The notes under the pieces were generated by a model. That model saw only the letters and a program-made list of their open reading frames with translations. It did not search any database and had not been told where the DNA came from. Made by a program: the position numbers and the translations under genes. DNA of 41,109 nt from the NCBI GenBank assembly GCA_934122085.1, contig CAKOVS010000013.1:1-41109 (forward strand), written 5' to 3'. The DNA is from an uncultured Clostridia bacterium (GTDB lineage: Bacteria > Bacillota > Clostridia > TANB77 > CAG-508). Shown in pieces: positions 1 to 8,929 of the stretch (its first letter is position 1; every line of letters begins with the position of its first letter).

Positions 1-221
1 TGTCATGCATTTTTTCAATGTACTAATTTTTTAAATTTTTTAGGAAAAACTATTGACATTCATATAGTTAGTCTCCTAAATTTCAATATTATTATGTGCT
101 TTTATTTAAATATTAAGCCTTCTTACATAATAAATATTATTTTATTTATATTATATCTTTTACTCTAAAAAATCAAGCTTTGTAAACAAAATTCAACAAT
201 TTATTCAAAATCTTATCAATA
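1..221. other. Intergenic region at window edge, no gene seen
   Basis: This stretch lies downstream of the LysR gene and is about 80 percent A+T. I see no open reading frame with a ribosome binding site and no convincing terminator. A TTGACA at 53-58 is present on the plus strand but has no good -10 and would read antisense into the LysR gene. Confidence 0.5.
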
Positions 222-1082
222 TTAGGAAAAATACTCTCTTATCATCTTTATTAAATCTTTCAACTCTGTAGATTTATTAGAATTAGTATAAATTCCAAAC
301 TCAATCTCTCCCAATTCCATAGTTGTTTTAACTTCAACCAAATTAAATTTCTTATAATCATTTTCATCTACATATTCTCTTGTTATTAATCCTAATGCCT
401 TTCCTGAACTTGTAAGTTCCAAAATCGTATTATAACTACTATTTTTCAAATTTAGCTTTCTTCCTAAAGATAATGTTTGTAATCTTTTTACTGCTTGCGA
501 ATATGTTCTTGGTGTATATATAATTTGACTTTCTATATCATCAAGTGTTAATTCCTTATTTGCGAAATTCGAATTTTTACTTGCAATTATCACATCATGC
601 AAATAACCTAATTTTGTATATTCAATACCATTTAATATTTCATTACTATCTTTTTTAGAAAAAACTATATCTAATTCTTTATTCTGTAATTTTCTCATCA
701 TTTCACAAGTTTCTTCACATATTAAATTCAAATTAACATTAGGATATTTTAGATAATATTTATTAAGAACATTACCAAAAATACAACTTCCAATATGATT
801 ATGAGTACCTATATTAATGACTTTCTCTTTACAAGCTTGCCTATCTATTACATTTAATTCCTCGATTGGATTTTTTATTTTTTCATATAATTTTTTTCCT
901 TCTAAAGTTAGTTCTACCCCTTTGCTTTTTCTTTCTAATAATTTCATTGACAATTGTTCTTCTAAATTTTTTATTTGTTTTGTAATTGCTGGTTGAGAAA
1001 CATTTAACTTTTCACTTGCTTTAGTTATATTGCCTTCTTTAACAACCTCTACAAAAATTCTATATAATTCAAAATCTATCAT
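222..1082 (-). CDS. LysR family transcriptional regulator
   Basis: A DNA-binding regulator of 286 residues, the usual LysR length being about 290-300. Residues 1-60 form the winged helix-turn-helix, including the family pattern ASEKLNVSQPAITKQIKNLE. The rest is the LysR effector-binding fold, expected to bind a small coinducer that cannot be identified from sequence. The ATG at 1082 is preceded by GGAG eight bases upstream, which supports this start. The upstream radical SAM gene is on the same strand 72 bases away, separated by a perfect palindrome at 1108-1148 that may be this regulator's own operator. LysR proteins commonly control an adjacent gene, so the radical SAM gene is the natural candidate target, but this is inference. 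Confidence 0.9.
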   Translation of the reverse strand: MIDFELYRIFVEVVKEGNITKASEKLNVSQPAITKQIKNLEEQLSMKLLERKSKGVELTLEGKKLYEKIKNPIEELNVIDRQACKEKVINIGTHNHIGSCIFGNVLNKYYLKYPNVNLNLICEETCEMMRKLQNKELDIVFSKKDSNEILNGIEYTKLGYLHDVIIASKNSNFANKELTLDDIESQIIYTPRTYSQAVKRLQTLSLGRKLNLKNSSYNTILELTSSGKALGLITREYVDENDYKKFNLVEVKTTMELGEIEFGIYTNSNKSTELKDLIKMIREYFS

Positions 1083-1107
1083 TTATATCACTCCATATTT
1101 GTTCTAA

Positions 1108-1148
1108 CATAAAAGTATGAAATATTCAATATATTTCATACTTTTATG
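1108..1148. promoter_or_regulatory. Perfect 18-bp inverted repeat upstream of LysR
   Basis: Left arm CATAAAAGTATGAAATAT (1108-1125), loop TCAAT, right arm 1131-1148, with no mismatch. It sits between the stop of the radical SAM gene and the ribosome binding site of the LysR gene. No T-run follows on the minus strand, so a classic intrinsic terminator is unlikely. It could be a dimer operator for autoregulation or an mRNA 3' or 5' end hairpin. Confidence 0.6.
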
Positions 1149-1154
1149 CTAAAA

Positions 1155-2144
1155 TCAATTAAGCAAATTCAATAAACTTTTAAAAGCTTTTTCTATTTGC
1201 TCATTATCTTTTCCATTTAAATCATAATGGATAGAATCATTTTTACACCCAGATAAGTGTAATACCAAATTTGATGATAAAAATAAACTAAATACTCCTT
1301 CTTGACATTCTCCTTTTTTATATAATAAACAATTTTTTTTACAGAACTCTGAATATCTCGCTCCTCTTGTTGAGTCTTTTACTTGAACCCAGTTATCACC
1401 TCTAAAATAACAACTCATAGGAATACCATGTTTTTTTCCAATTAATGATGTTGTCCATTCTGCTTGAGAATGTGTTGATATTTGGCATAAGAAATCATAA
1501 AAACTACTCATTGGCACAAAAAGTTCTTGCCATAAATCATAAGCTTCTTTTCCAGTAACCTCATTAGAATAACCTAAATATTCAGAAAATCTATTTAAGT
1601 CTAATAATTTTACATTTACATCTAATTCATCTATTGCTTTTTGTACAAGTTCTTTTACCTCACATTCATTCAGTTTTGTTACAACAATATTATATCTAAC
1701 TGAAATCTTATTTTTTCTTAAAGCTCTTGTTATTTCTATAACATTTTGAGAAAGATATTTAGGAAAATGAACGCCACATATATATTCTGAAAGACTATCA
1801 ACACTAAAAACAATATCTATATATTCTTTGTATTTTGTTAGCACATCTATATATTCTAAAATTCTAAATCCATTTGTGTTAATTCTTACTTTTGTATCTT
1901 TAAATTTCATAATATATTCAATAAGCTTACCAAAATAACTTACACTTGTTGGCTCTCCTCCTGTAATCCTAAAGTTTGCTATTCCTTTTGCATAAGCATT
2001 GGCAATAATCTTTTTTACATCATCAAAAGAAATAGTTTCTCTTTCTTTTGATATACTTTCTCCGCCTTTCTTACAATAAAAACATTGATAATTACAATAA
2101 GTTGTGATTGCGATTGCCAAATAAGTATTTACCCGTTTTTTCAT
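1155..2144 (-). CDS. Radical SAM protein, MoaA-like with C-terminal auxiliary Cys cluster
   Basis: A 329-residue radical SAM enzyme expected to bind a 4Fe-4S cluster through C17, C21 and C24 in CNYQCFYC and to cleave S-adenosylmethionine. The GGEP motif for SAM binding is at 62-65. Four C-terminal cysteines at about 268, 272, 280 and 300 (pattern C-x3-C-x7-C-x19-C) resemble the second cluster of MoaA or SPASM-type enzymes. No other molybdenum cofactor genes are nearby, so true GTP 3',8-cyclase function is doubtful. No small precursor peptide was seen alongside. The start is supported by AGGAGG eight bases before the ATG. It lies between the jet operon and the LysR gene with its own candidate promoter. 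Substrate unknown. Confidence 0.85.
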   Translation of the reverse strand: MKKRVNTYLAIAITTYCNYQCFYCKKGGESISKERETISFDDVKKIIANAYAKGIANFRITGGEPTSVSYFGKLIEYIMKFKDTKVRINTNGFRILEYIDVLTKYKEYIDIVFSVDSLSEYICGVHFPKYLSQNVIEITRALRKNKISVRYNIVVTKLNECEVKELVQKAIDELDVNVKLLDLNRFSEYLGYSNEVTGKEAYDLWQELFVPMSSFYDFLCQISTHSQAEWTTSLIGKKHGIPMSCYFRGDNWVQVKDSTRGARYSEFCKKNCLLYKKGECQEGVFSLFLSSNLVLHLSGCKNDSIHYDLNGKDNEQIEKAFKSLLNLLN

Positions 2145-2209
2145 CTAATTTGCCTCCTAATATTATTAGTATCTGTTATATAAATACTACATATTATTTT
2201 AGCATACTA

Positions 2210-2239
2210 TTTATATTATTTGAAATACATAAATGTCAG
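2210..2239 (-). promoter_or_regulatory. Candidate SigA promoter for the radical SAM gene
   Basis: On the minus strand CTGACA (2234-2239), an 18-base spacer, then TATAAA (2210-2215). An alternative extended -10, TGCTAAAAT, lies just downstream around 2196-2204. Either would transcribe the radical SAM gene independently of the jet operon. Confidence 0.4.
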
Positions 2240-2270
2240 TTTGTGATAACTAAATGGAATATCATTTTTA

Positions 2271-5200
2271 TTAAAACAACTTTTGCTGATTTCCATCAAT
2301 TATATCAAAATTCATATTCTTCAAAGAATCCTCTGTTCTAAACTCTTGTTCAACAACAACTGTTTTCTTATTACCATCTTTAAACTCATGTTTTAATACA
2401 TAATTTACCTCAAACATTGATATAATCTCTTTACTTATATTATGACCTGGTGCAATTAATTGAACATTATTTTCTTTTAATATTTCAAACATAACTTTCC
2501 ATAAAAATACCGCACTTGTTGCACCAAAAGGATTATCAACAATTATAACTTTTTTACATTTGCTTGAACCATCTTTTCTTGTAAGCATACTAATATAAGA
2601 AATTATACAAACAGCAAACATAAAGTAAATTGCATTAACTTGTCCGTCTGATCCTAAATCTTCTTCCCATCTCTTATATGTTGAATGTTCTTGCACATCT
2701 TCAATCTTATATAATTTTACATAAGCTTTATCTATATTTATAATTTGTCCTACTAACATTTTTGAAGAAAGTTTTTCATTTAAAACATCTTTAGTCATTT
2801 CTTCTGGCTTTTCTTCCATGTCTTGTACAATTTTATAAATATATTCTTTCATTCTTCTTATTTTCTCATCTTTTTCATATTCAAATAATTCAAGTTTTAT
2901 TATATTTATATCTTTTCCGCCAAATTTAATTTTAGATAATCCTGGCAATTTTTCCAAATCTCTTACTATTGTTTCTGCTTTTTCAAAACATTTTGTAATA
3001 AAGTTTTCTTGATATTTTTCAAGCTTTTCAATTGCCTCATCAATATGTCTTATTCTCTCATTAATTAACTCTATGATAGTCAATATTCCTTGATTATTAT
3101 TTTCCGCTTCACTTAAACATACAGGATTTTTTATTCCTTCTATTGATTCTAACACATCTTGTTTTATATAATAATTTTCAACACATTCTTTAATATGTTT
3201 TATATAACTATCAAAGTTTTGTTTTTGTTTTGATAATTCTTTATCTAAGCTAATACTTTCTTGTTTGATTTTATTATATGTATATAATTCTGATTCTAAT
3301 ATATTTTCAATATCAATTTCTGTTTGCTCTATTTTTTTATCTGTTATGAAATTTTCTAAACCTATACATTCTTTCTTAAACTCTTCAACTTCATTTTCAA
3401 CATCTTGGATTTTATTAGTAATATTTCTTATATTTGTTTTATTAGATGTGATTTTATTTTTGTTTTCATTCATATATGTTTTGATTATTTCATTATTTGA
3501 AATTTTATCTTCAATTTTATATTCAAATCCTGATTTTTGTAATTGTCCAATTGATAATTTTATTTGTCCTATTATTTCACTTTCTGCTTTATCTTTTTCT
3601 GTTAGCCTATCTTTTAATGATTTAATATTTTTTTCTAAAATATCAATATTTGTTTTATATGATTTTAAATCACTCTCATTTATTCTTTCAAACATTTGAT
3701 TTTTTTCTTCAAAATCATGTACATAATATCCATTTTCTTCAATTCTATTTTGACAATTATTCATATTTTGATTACACATATTTAATATTTTTACTAATTG
3801 ATTATATGTTGATTCAGATGTACTAAATTTTTCTGATAATGCTTTATATGTTGTTTCTATTTCTTCAAAACTTTCCTCAATGCTCTCTGTTTTTTCAAAT
3901 TCTGTAAGTTCTGATAATTTAATCAAATATCTATTTTTTTGATTCTCTAGATTGTTTATTTGTTTTTCTAATAAGCTTATTTCATCTTCAATTTCTTGAA
4001 CCCTTTCAGTCTTTTCTTCTAAACTTTCTTTTAATATTTGTTCATTTGATTTTTCTTTACTGATTTGATCTTGAAGTTTTTGTAATTCATTATTTATATT
4101 TTTTAATTCATTTAAAACTTCAATTTCTTCCAAAATGCTTTTTTGTTCTTTTTCTAATAAAACATTTTCTTTAGAAAGTTCTTCTTTTTTCTCATTATTA
4201 TTTTGAATATTATTGCTTAAGTCTTTTTTCTCTTTTTCTAATTTTTCTATTTGAGATTTTGCATTATCTACATTTTCATATAAAGAATCTATTATGTTTT
4301 TGCTTGAATATGTCTGTTCAAATATTTTAACTTCATTCAAATATTCTTGCTCTCTGTCAATTCTTGATTTTACATCTAATATTTTAGAATTTAATCCTTC
4401 AATATTTTTCTCTAATTTTGCCTTATATTCTTCAAGTTTTTCTGTATTTGAATTTTGCAATACATCAGCAGATATAGGAAATATGTAATCTTTACTTTTT
4501 ATTACCGCTTCTTGTCTTAACATTTCAATATTTGCAATTGGTACTAAATTTTGTAATTCTGTTTCTATTTGTTTTGCTTTTAATTTCTCAAAACTATTAT
4601 TATCAACAAATACTGAATACATTATTAATGGATTATTTTTTATTATTTCATTACGTTTTTCTTCATCATATTCTGCTAACTTTTCAAATCCTGCAATTAC
4701 ATAATTACATTTATTTTCAAGCTTTTCTTTCAAATGTAATATATCTTCATTTGGAATTATTGTATTATATTTATTAATTAATTCAAGTTTTCTTGATTTT
4801 ATTTGTTTTTCTATTTGATATGAATTTCTTTGCTTTTCTCTTTCATCTATACTTGCCTCTATTGTTTGCTTTACATTTGCAAAATCCACATCAAATAATT
4901 TAGCTAGTTTTTCTATACTACTTTTGTATTTTTCATATTTTTGAACATCTGCTTCTGCATCTTTAAATACTTTATTTTGAAGTATTTGATTTGCTCTATT
5001 TTGAGCAAGTTCTTGATTTATTTTTATATTTTCATTATCTAATCTTTCTATTTCTAAATTATTTTTTTCTGCTTTTTCTTTACATTCATTTTGTAATTTT
5101 TCTTCTTTTTCTATTCCTTCATTAATATTTAAAATTAAATCAAGTTTTCCTTTTTCTGTGAACTCATTTGTGATTATATTTTTGTTTTTATTTTCTTCAT

Positions 5201-6650
5201 CAATTTGTTTTTGATAATTTTCTATATTTAAACAACATTTTGTAAAATCTGTTCTTGCAAAATTTTCTTGATCTTTTGCAATCTTTCTGGCACTAGCTTT
5301 TTCATCTTTTTCTTTTAAACTATCAGAATATTGTTTACTAATCTTTTCTATTAATTCTTGTAATTTTAATTTATAATTATATCCATAAATATTATATTTT
5401 TTAGCCAAATCTTTATCAGCAATTTGCATACTATTTATTTGTATTTGTGTTTTATCTCTTTCTTGCTTATTTTCTAAATATTCAACATATTCATTTTGAG
5501 CTTTTGACAATGCTAATTTCTTTTCCACATCATCTTTTTTGGCTTGTATTTTTTGTATTTCAGTGTCTATATTTTGCTTGTCATTTTCAATTTCTGCTTT
5601 ATCATTATGTAATTTATCTATTTTATATTTTTCGTTTTCAATATTTAATCTTGCATTTTCATCTTGTAATCTAGCAATTTCATCTGTTTCATGTTGAATT
5701 TTGTCTTTCAACTCATTCATTTTATGTTGCTTATATTGATATGCCTCATTTGCTTTTTTATTTATTTTTTCAATTCTGTTAAATTCATCAATAAATTTTG
5801 CATTTTCTTTTTGAAGATTTTCATACATTTCTTTTGCTTGTTCATATTCTTTTTTGTTATCATTTTGCTTTCTAAATAACATTAAATTATCTTTTAATTC
5901 TATCAATGTATCTACTAATGTATCTTCTGTCTCATCACTATTTTGTAAATTGATATTATCAATTATTTTTATTAAAAAGTTTTCTATTAATTTTCTTGAT
6001 GTTTTATTTTCTTTGAAATATTTTTCTATATAATTTTCAGATACATTTATTTCTGATATAAGTTTCCATTCTGCTGATATAAGTCCATAATATTCTATTC
6101 TTTTCATATAGTCTTTTTTACTATCAAAAATTTCTACAGGTAGTCCATCTTTTTTCATTCCAATAAGATATTGTCTTAATTTATCATAAGACATATAAAT
6201 TTTATCATTTCCGTCTCTTGTTACAAGTGGCAAGCTTTTTATATCTATTTGTGCATAATCATTATAAAAATAACAATAATTGTAATAATCTATTTCTAGT
6301 TTATTATCATCTTCTTCATCATTATCTGATTCTTGTTTTTTTCTTGCACAAAATCCTGTAAGCATATATTTGTATTCATATCCTTCATCAAGTTCCCATT
6401 CTACAAGACAATGTGATGTTCTTTTTGTGTTTCCACCTATAAATATATTTTTTATAGGCTTTTCTTTTTTTAAATATGTATTTGGAAGTACTGTTTGTAA
6501 AAGCATTAATATTAGCATTGATTTTCCACCAGTATTTATTAAGTCATAAGTTGTAGATTTTCCATCTAATCTCATATTAAAATCATCATATATGCTTTTT
6601 GCATCATTATAGTTTACATTTACTAATCGAATTCTATTAATATGTGGCAT
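2271..6650 (-). CDS. jetC: Wadjet JetC, SMC-like ATPase
   Basis: The large SMC/MukB-like ATPase of a Wadjet plasmid-defence complex, about 1460 residues, expected to dimerise, extrude DNA loops and present small circular DNA to the JetD nuclease. The N-terminal head has MPHINRIRLVNVNY followed by a Walker A variant NTGGKS at about residues 41-46. Residues about 250-1290 are long Lys/Glu-rich coiled coils. The C-terminal head has the signature GSDGQ near 1335 and the Walker B KKVIIVDNPFG with its aspartate near 1374. An upstream in-frame ATG at 6656 is only two bases from AGGAGG; the ATG at 6650 is eight bases away and is preferred. The gene overlaps the end of jetB by 14 bases, so translation is probably coupled. 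Best fit is the type II family; subtype is inferred from neighbours. Confidence 0.88.
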   Translation of the reverse strand: MPHINRIRLVNVNYNDAKSIYDDFNMRLDGKSTTYDLINTGGKSMLILMLLQTVLPNTYLKKEKPIKNIFIGGNTKRTSHCLVEWELDEGYEYKYMLTGFCARKKQESDNDEEDDNKLEIDYYNYCYFYNDYAQIDIKSLPLVTRDGNDKIYMSYDKLRQYLIGMKKDGLPVEIFDSKKDYMKRIEYYGLISAEWKLISEINVSENYIEKYFKENKTSRKLIENFLIKIIDNINLQNSDETEDTLVDTLIELKDNLMLFRKQNDNKKEYEQAKEMYENLQKENAKFIDEFNRIEKINKKANEAYQYKQHKMNELKDKIQHETDEIARLQDENARLNIENEKYKIDKLHNDKAEIENDKQNIDTEIQKIQAKKDDVEKKLALSKAQNEYVEYLENKQERDKTQIQINSMQIADKDLAKKYNIYGYNYKLKLQELIEKISKQYSDSLKEKDEKASARKIAKDQENFARTDFTKCCLNIENYQKQIDEENKNKNIITNEFTEKGKLDLILNINEGIEKEEKLQNECKEKAEKNNLEIERLDNENIKINQELAQNRANQILQNKVFKDAEADVQKYEKYKSSIEKLAKLFDVDFANVKQTIEASIDEREKQRNSYQIEKQIKSRKLELINKYNTIIPNEDILHLKEKLENKCNYVIAGFEKLAEYDEEKRNEIIKNNPLIMYSVFVDNNSFEKLKAKQIETELQNLVPIANIEMLRQEAVIKSKDYIFPISADVLQNSNTEKLEEYKAKLEKNIEGLNSKILDVKSRIDREQEYLNEVKIFEQTYSSKNIIDSLYENVDNAKSQIEKLEKEKKDLSNNIQNNNEKKEELSKENVLLEKEQKSILEEIEVLNELKNINNELQKLQDQISKEKSNEQILKESLEEKTERVQEIEDEISLLEKQINNLENQKNRYLIKLSELTEFEKTESIEESFEEIETTYKALSEKFSTSESTYNQLVKILNMCNQNMNNCQNRIEENGYYVHDFEEKNQMFERINESDLKSYKTNIDILEKNIKSLKDRLTEKDKAESEIIGQIKLSIGQLQKSGFEYKIEDKISNNEIIKTYMNENKNKITSNKTNIRNITNKIQDVENEVEEFKKECIGLENFITDKKIEQTEIDIENILESELYTYNKIKQESISLDKELSKQKQNFDSYIKHIKECVENYYIKQDVLESIEGIKNPVCLSEAENNNQGILTIIELINERIRHIDEAIEKLEKYQENFITKCFEKAETIVRDLEKLPGLSKIKFGGKDINIIKLELFEYEKDEKIRRMKEYIYKIVQDMEEKPEEMTKDVLNEKLSSKMLVGQIINIDKAYVKLYKIEDVQEHSTYKRWEEDLGSDGQVNAIYFMFAVCIISYISMLTRKDGSSKCKKVIIVDNPFGATSAVFLWKVMFEILKENNVQLIAPGHNISKEIISMFEVNYVLKHEFKDGNKKTVVVEQEFRTEDSLKNMNFDIIDGNQQKLF

Positions 6651-7368
6651 TTTCATTACCTCCTAATTCATATACATATTCAAGTAATCTATTTTTATTT
6701 TCTTTACTATATTCAAAGTAAAAATAAACTATTGATTTGAATCTTGTTGTAATTGATATTATTCTTCTTTCTTCATCAAAGAAAATTAGATTTTCTTCTT
6801 GCATAAAATTTAATACTAATTTTACAAAAGATATTTTATCATTTTTTCCAGAGTTGATGTCCTCTCTTGCATCTGGCAACCTTTCCCATACCTTTTTTAT
6901 ATCTTTAAAATTATATTCATTTTCTTTACTTACTTTTTCAATATCTTCTTTTACAAGACTTTGAAATTTTATATTTATTGTTTCTATTAATTCGTCAAGA
7001 CCTAAATAGCTTCTTGGTGAATTTAGCCCAGATTCTCTATAAAAACATGTTATTATTGTTAATATTATAAAATACATTAAATATATATCTTCATTTTTGT
7101 TTAATATTTTAATTTTTTTCTTCAAATCTTCATTTGAATAACCAAACACTTTATTATCAAGCATTATACATAGTGTTAATGTATTATCTAATCTATAAAT
7201 ATTAAATCCCATCTTTTCAGCAATCATATCACATAAGCTTTCAATCTCATCATTTCCAACATATTGTTGATATAATTCTGCGTTTTCAGATTTTTTTATT
7301 TCTTTATTTTGTAACAGTGTATTTATTATTTCTAATGCTATATTTAAATTATCTTTTATTTCTTCCAA
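6637..7368 (-). CDS. jetB: Wadjet JetB, DUF6063-like (MukE-like) subunit
   Basis: A 243-residue protein in the position and size range of the JetB (MukE/KITE-like, DUF6063) subunit, which bridges the kleisin JetA to the JetC heads. Visible family features are the N-terminal helical stretch with LYQQYV and the segment LDNTLTLCIMLDNKVFGYSNED. It has no membrane segment or catalytic motif. The start is uncertain: the listed start is TTG at 7368, 12 bases from AAAGGA; an ATT two codons upstream would give a spacing of 6 but is a rare start codon. The gap to jetA is 46 bases and the 3' end overlaps jetC. Assignment rests on context as much as on sequence. Confidence 0.75.
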   Translation of the reverse strand: MEEIKDNLNIALEIINTLLQNKEIKKSENAELYQQYVGNDEIESLCDMIAEKMGFNIYRLDNTLTLCIMLDNKVFGYSNEDLKKKIKILNKNEDIYLMYFIILTIITCFYRESGLNSPRSYLGLDELIETINIKFQSLVKEDIEKVSKENEYNFKDIKKVWERLPDAREDINSGKNDKISFVKLVLNFMQEENLIFFDEERRIISITTRFKSIVYFYFEYSKENKNRLLEYVYELGGNENATY

Positions 7369-7414
7369 TTCAATTTTCTTTCCTTTCTTAGATTTTTTAT
7401 ACTAAATCTTATTG

Positions 7415-8926
7415 CTACTCTAGATTTTGACTTATTGTCATATTAGTTATTTTCAATCCATTTCCAAAGTCAATGTCATCATTTTGTGTTATTATTCTAA
7501 TTTGATTAAATGAATAATCTTTAAACATCTCGTCAGATTCTGCAGTTAATTCTTTTTTGCCATTTAAAAATATTACAAAAGATATAAAATCGCCATTATA
7601 TAATGATTTTTCTCCATAATTTGATCTTATAAATTCTGAATATTCTTTTAAATCAAAACTTTTTCTCGTTTTTAATAAAAGTAACATATTTTCAAAATAA
7701 AATTTAAAATTATGTACTACTCTTTTTTTGGTAATATCATCAATTGTATCTATTTGATGTGTTTGTGATTTTTCTTTCTGTTCTTCTTCTTTTTTATCTT
7801 GATTAATTTTTTGTGATTCTAATGATTTCATTGGATTAAAACTTTTTAATTTCTTTGGTAATAAAAATGGTGATATAAAATAAAATAATTTTTCTGGATT
7901 ATTTGTTTTTGATATAACCTTTTCAAATTCTTGCTCAAATTTGAATTTTTCTGAAAATGCACTTCTTGCTCTCATACCTATTATTTCATCATGTTTTTTT
8001 GTCATTTCTATTGCTTCTTTTAATAATTTTGTATGACTATTTATTGTTTTGTTTAATTCTTTTTCTATCTTTTTTATTAATGATATTGTTTGTTTTTCTT
8101 TTTCATTTAATTGATTTGATTCATTTTTGGCTAAATATTCATTGTAAATATTATCTACTAATTCTAATACTTCTCCAAATAATTCTTCTTCCTCATTTAT
8201 TTGTCCTTCAACAGATTCATGGTATTTGTTATATTCTTCTATTCCTTCTTTTCCACCATACATTAGTGCTTCAAGTACTAGTTCTTTTTGTTCACTTTTT
8301 TTCTTTACTTCTATATTTAGTCTTTTTATCGTATCATAAGCATAATTAAATGAACCTTTTTCTATTTGTTTTCTAAATAGTAATAAATTTATTGTTATTT
8401 GTGCTGAATCTGGAAATTCTTTTGTTTTTAAGTAAAAATCTATTCCTTGTGGTGTTATATAATAATTTAGCTTTCCATTTTCTCCTAATTTTATTTCTAT
8501 ATATTTTATATGCCTATCTTTATTTTCTTTTTCTTTTAAACTATAATATTCATAAGTAAAATTGTTCCCATTATTTTGTGCTACATCTAATATCTTATTT
8601 ACTATTTCTTTTACATTTTCTTGTTTTTTATTATATATTTTATAAATAAAATATTCTGTAAAATCCACTATATCTTGATATTCGATTTTTCTATTATTTA
8701 ATTTTCCTGTATAAAGTAGATATGATAATATCGCTATAAACACTGAATTTAATTCAATTTCAGTTTTTTCATCTTGTAATTTTTTATTTATTACAAAATA
8801 AGGATAATAGATTTTTAAGTTTTCTTCTCTTGAATCTATTTCTTCTATTACATCTTTTATTATTTCTTCATAAGATTGCTCTTTTATATCTTCTGCTGTA
8901 AATACTTCTTTTTCTTCGTTTTCCAA
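7415..8926 (-). CDS. jetA: Wadjet JetA, kleisin-like subunit
   Basis: A 503-residue protein matching the JetA (MukF/kleisin-like) subunit of type II Wadjet in length and organisation. Residues about 40-110 look like a winged helix. The segment YYITPQGIDFYLKTKE followed by helices resembling the JetA core is around 165-215, and long helices with a charged linker (about 375-395, EKSQTHQ region) precede a C-terminal winged-helix-like part. The start codon is TTG at 8926. The only good ribosome binding site, AAGGAG, lies inside the last codons of jetD (Met-Lys-Gly-Glu-stop), eight bases upstream, which fixes this start and implies coupling to jetD. No nuclease motif is seen. Confidence 0.8.
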   Translation of the reverse strand: MENEEKEVFTAEDIKEQSYEEIIKDVIEEIDSREENLKIYYPYFVINKKLQDEKTEIELNSVFIAILSYLLYTGKLNNRKIEYQDIVDFTEYFIYKIYNKKQENVKEIVNKILDVAQNNGNNFTYEYYSLKEKENKDRHIKYIEIKLGENGKLNYYITPQGIDFYLKTKEFPDSAQITINLLLFRKQIEKGSFNYAYDTIKRLNIEVKKKSEQKELVLEALMYGGKEGIEEYNKYHESVEGQINEEEELFGEVLELVDNIYNEYLAKNESNQLNEKEKQTISLIKKIEKELNKTINSHTKLLKEAIEMTKKHDEIIGMRARSAFSEKFKFEQEFEKVISKTNNPEKLFYFISPFLLPKKLKSFNPMKSLESQKINQDKKEEEQKEKSQTHQIDTIDDITKKRVVHNFKFYFENMLLLLKTRKSFDLKEYSEFIRSNYGEKSLYNGDFISFVIFLNGKKELTAESDEMFKDYSFNQIRIITQNDDIDFGNGLKITNMTISQNLE

Positions 8927-8929
8927 AAT

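Noticed and set aside
53..81. TTGACA on the plus strand at the left edge as a promoter
   Set aside because: The best -10 at the right distance is CTAAAT and it would transcribe antisense into the LysR gene; no plus-strand gene follows.
1155..2144. Radical SAM gene as moaA of molybdenum cofactor synthesis
   Set aside because: Cysteine spacing in the C-terminus differs from typical MoaA and no other moa or mog genes are in the window.
3265..5879. Several plus-strand open frames opposite jetC
   Set aside because: They are Phe/Leu/Ile-rich mirror images of the Lys/Glu-rich coiled-coil coding strand and have no ribosome binding sites.
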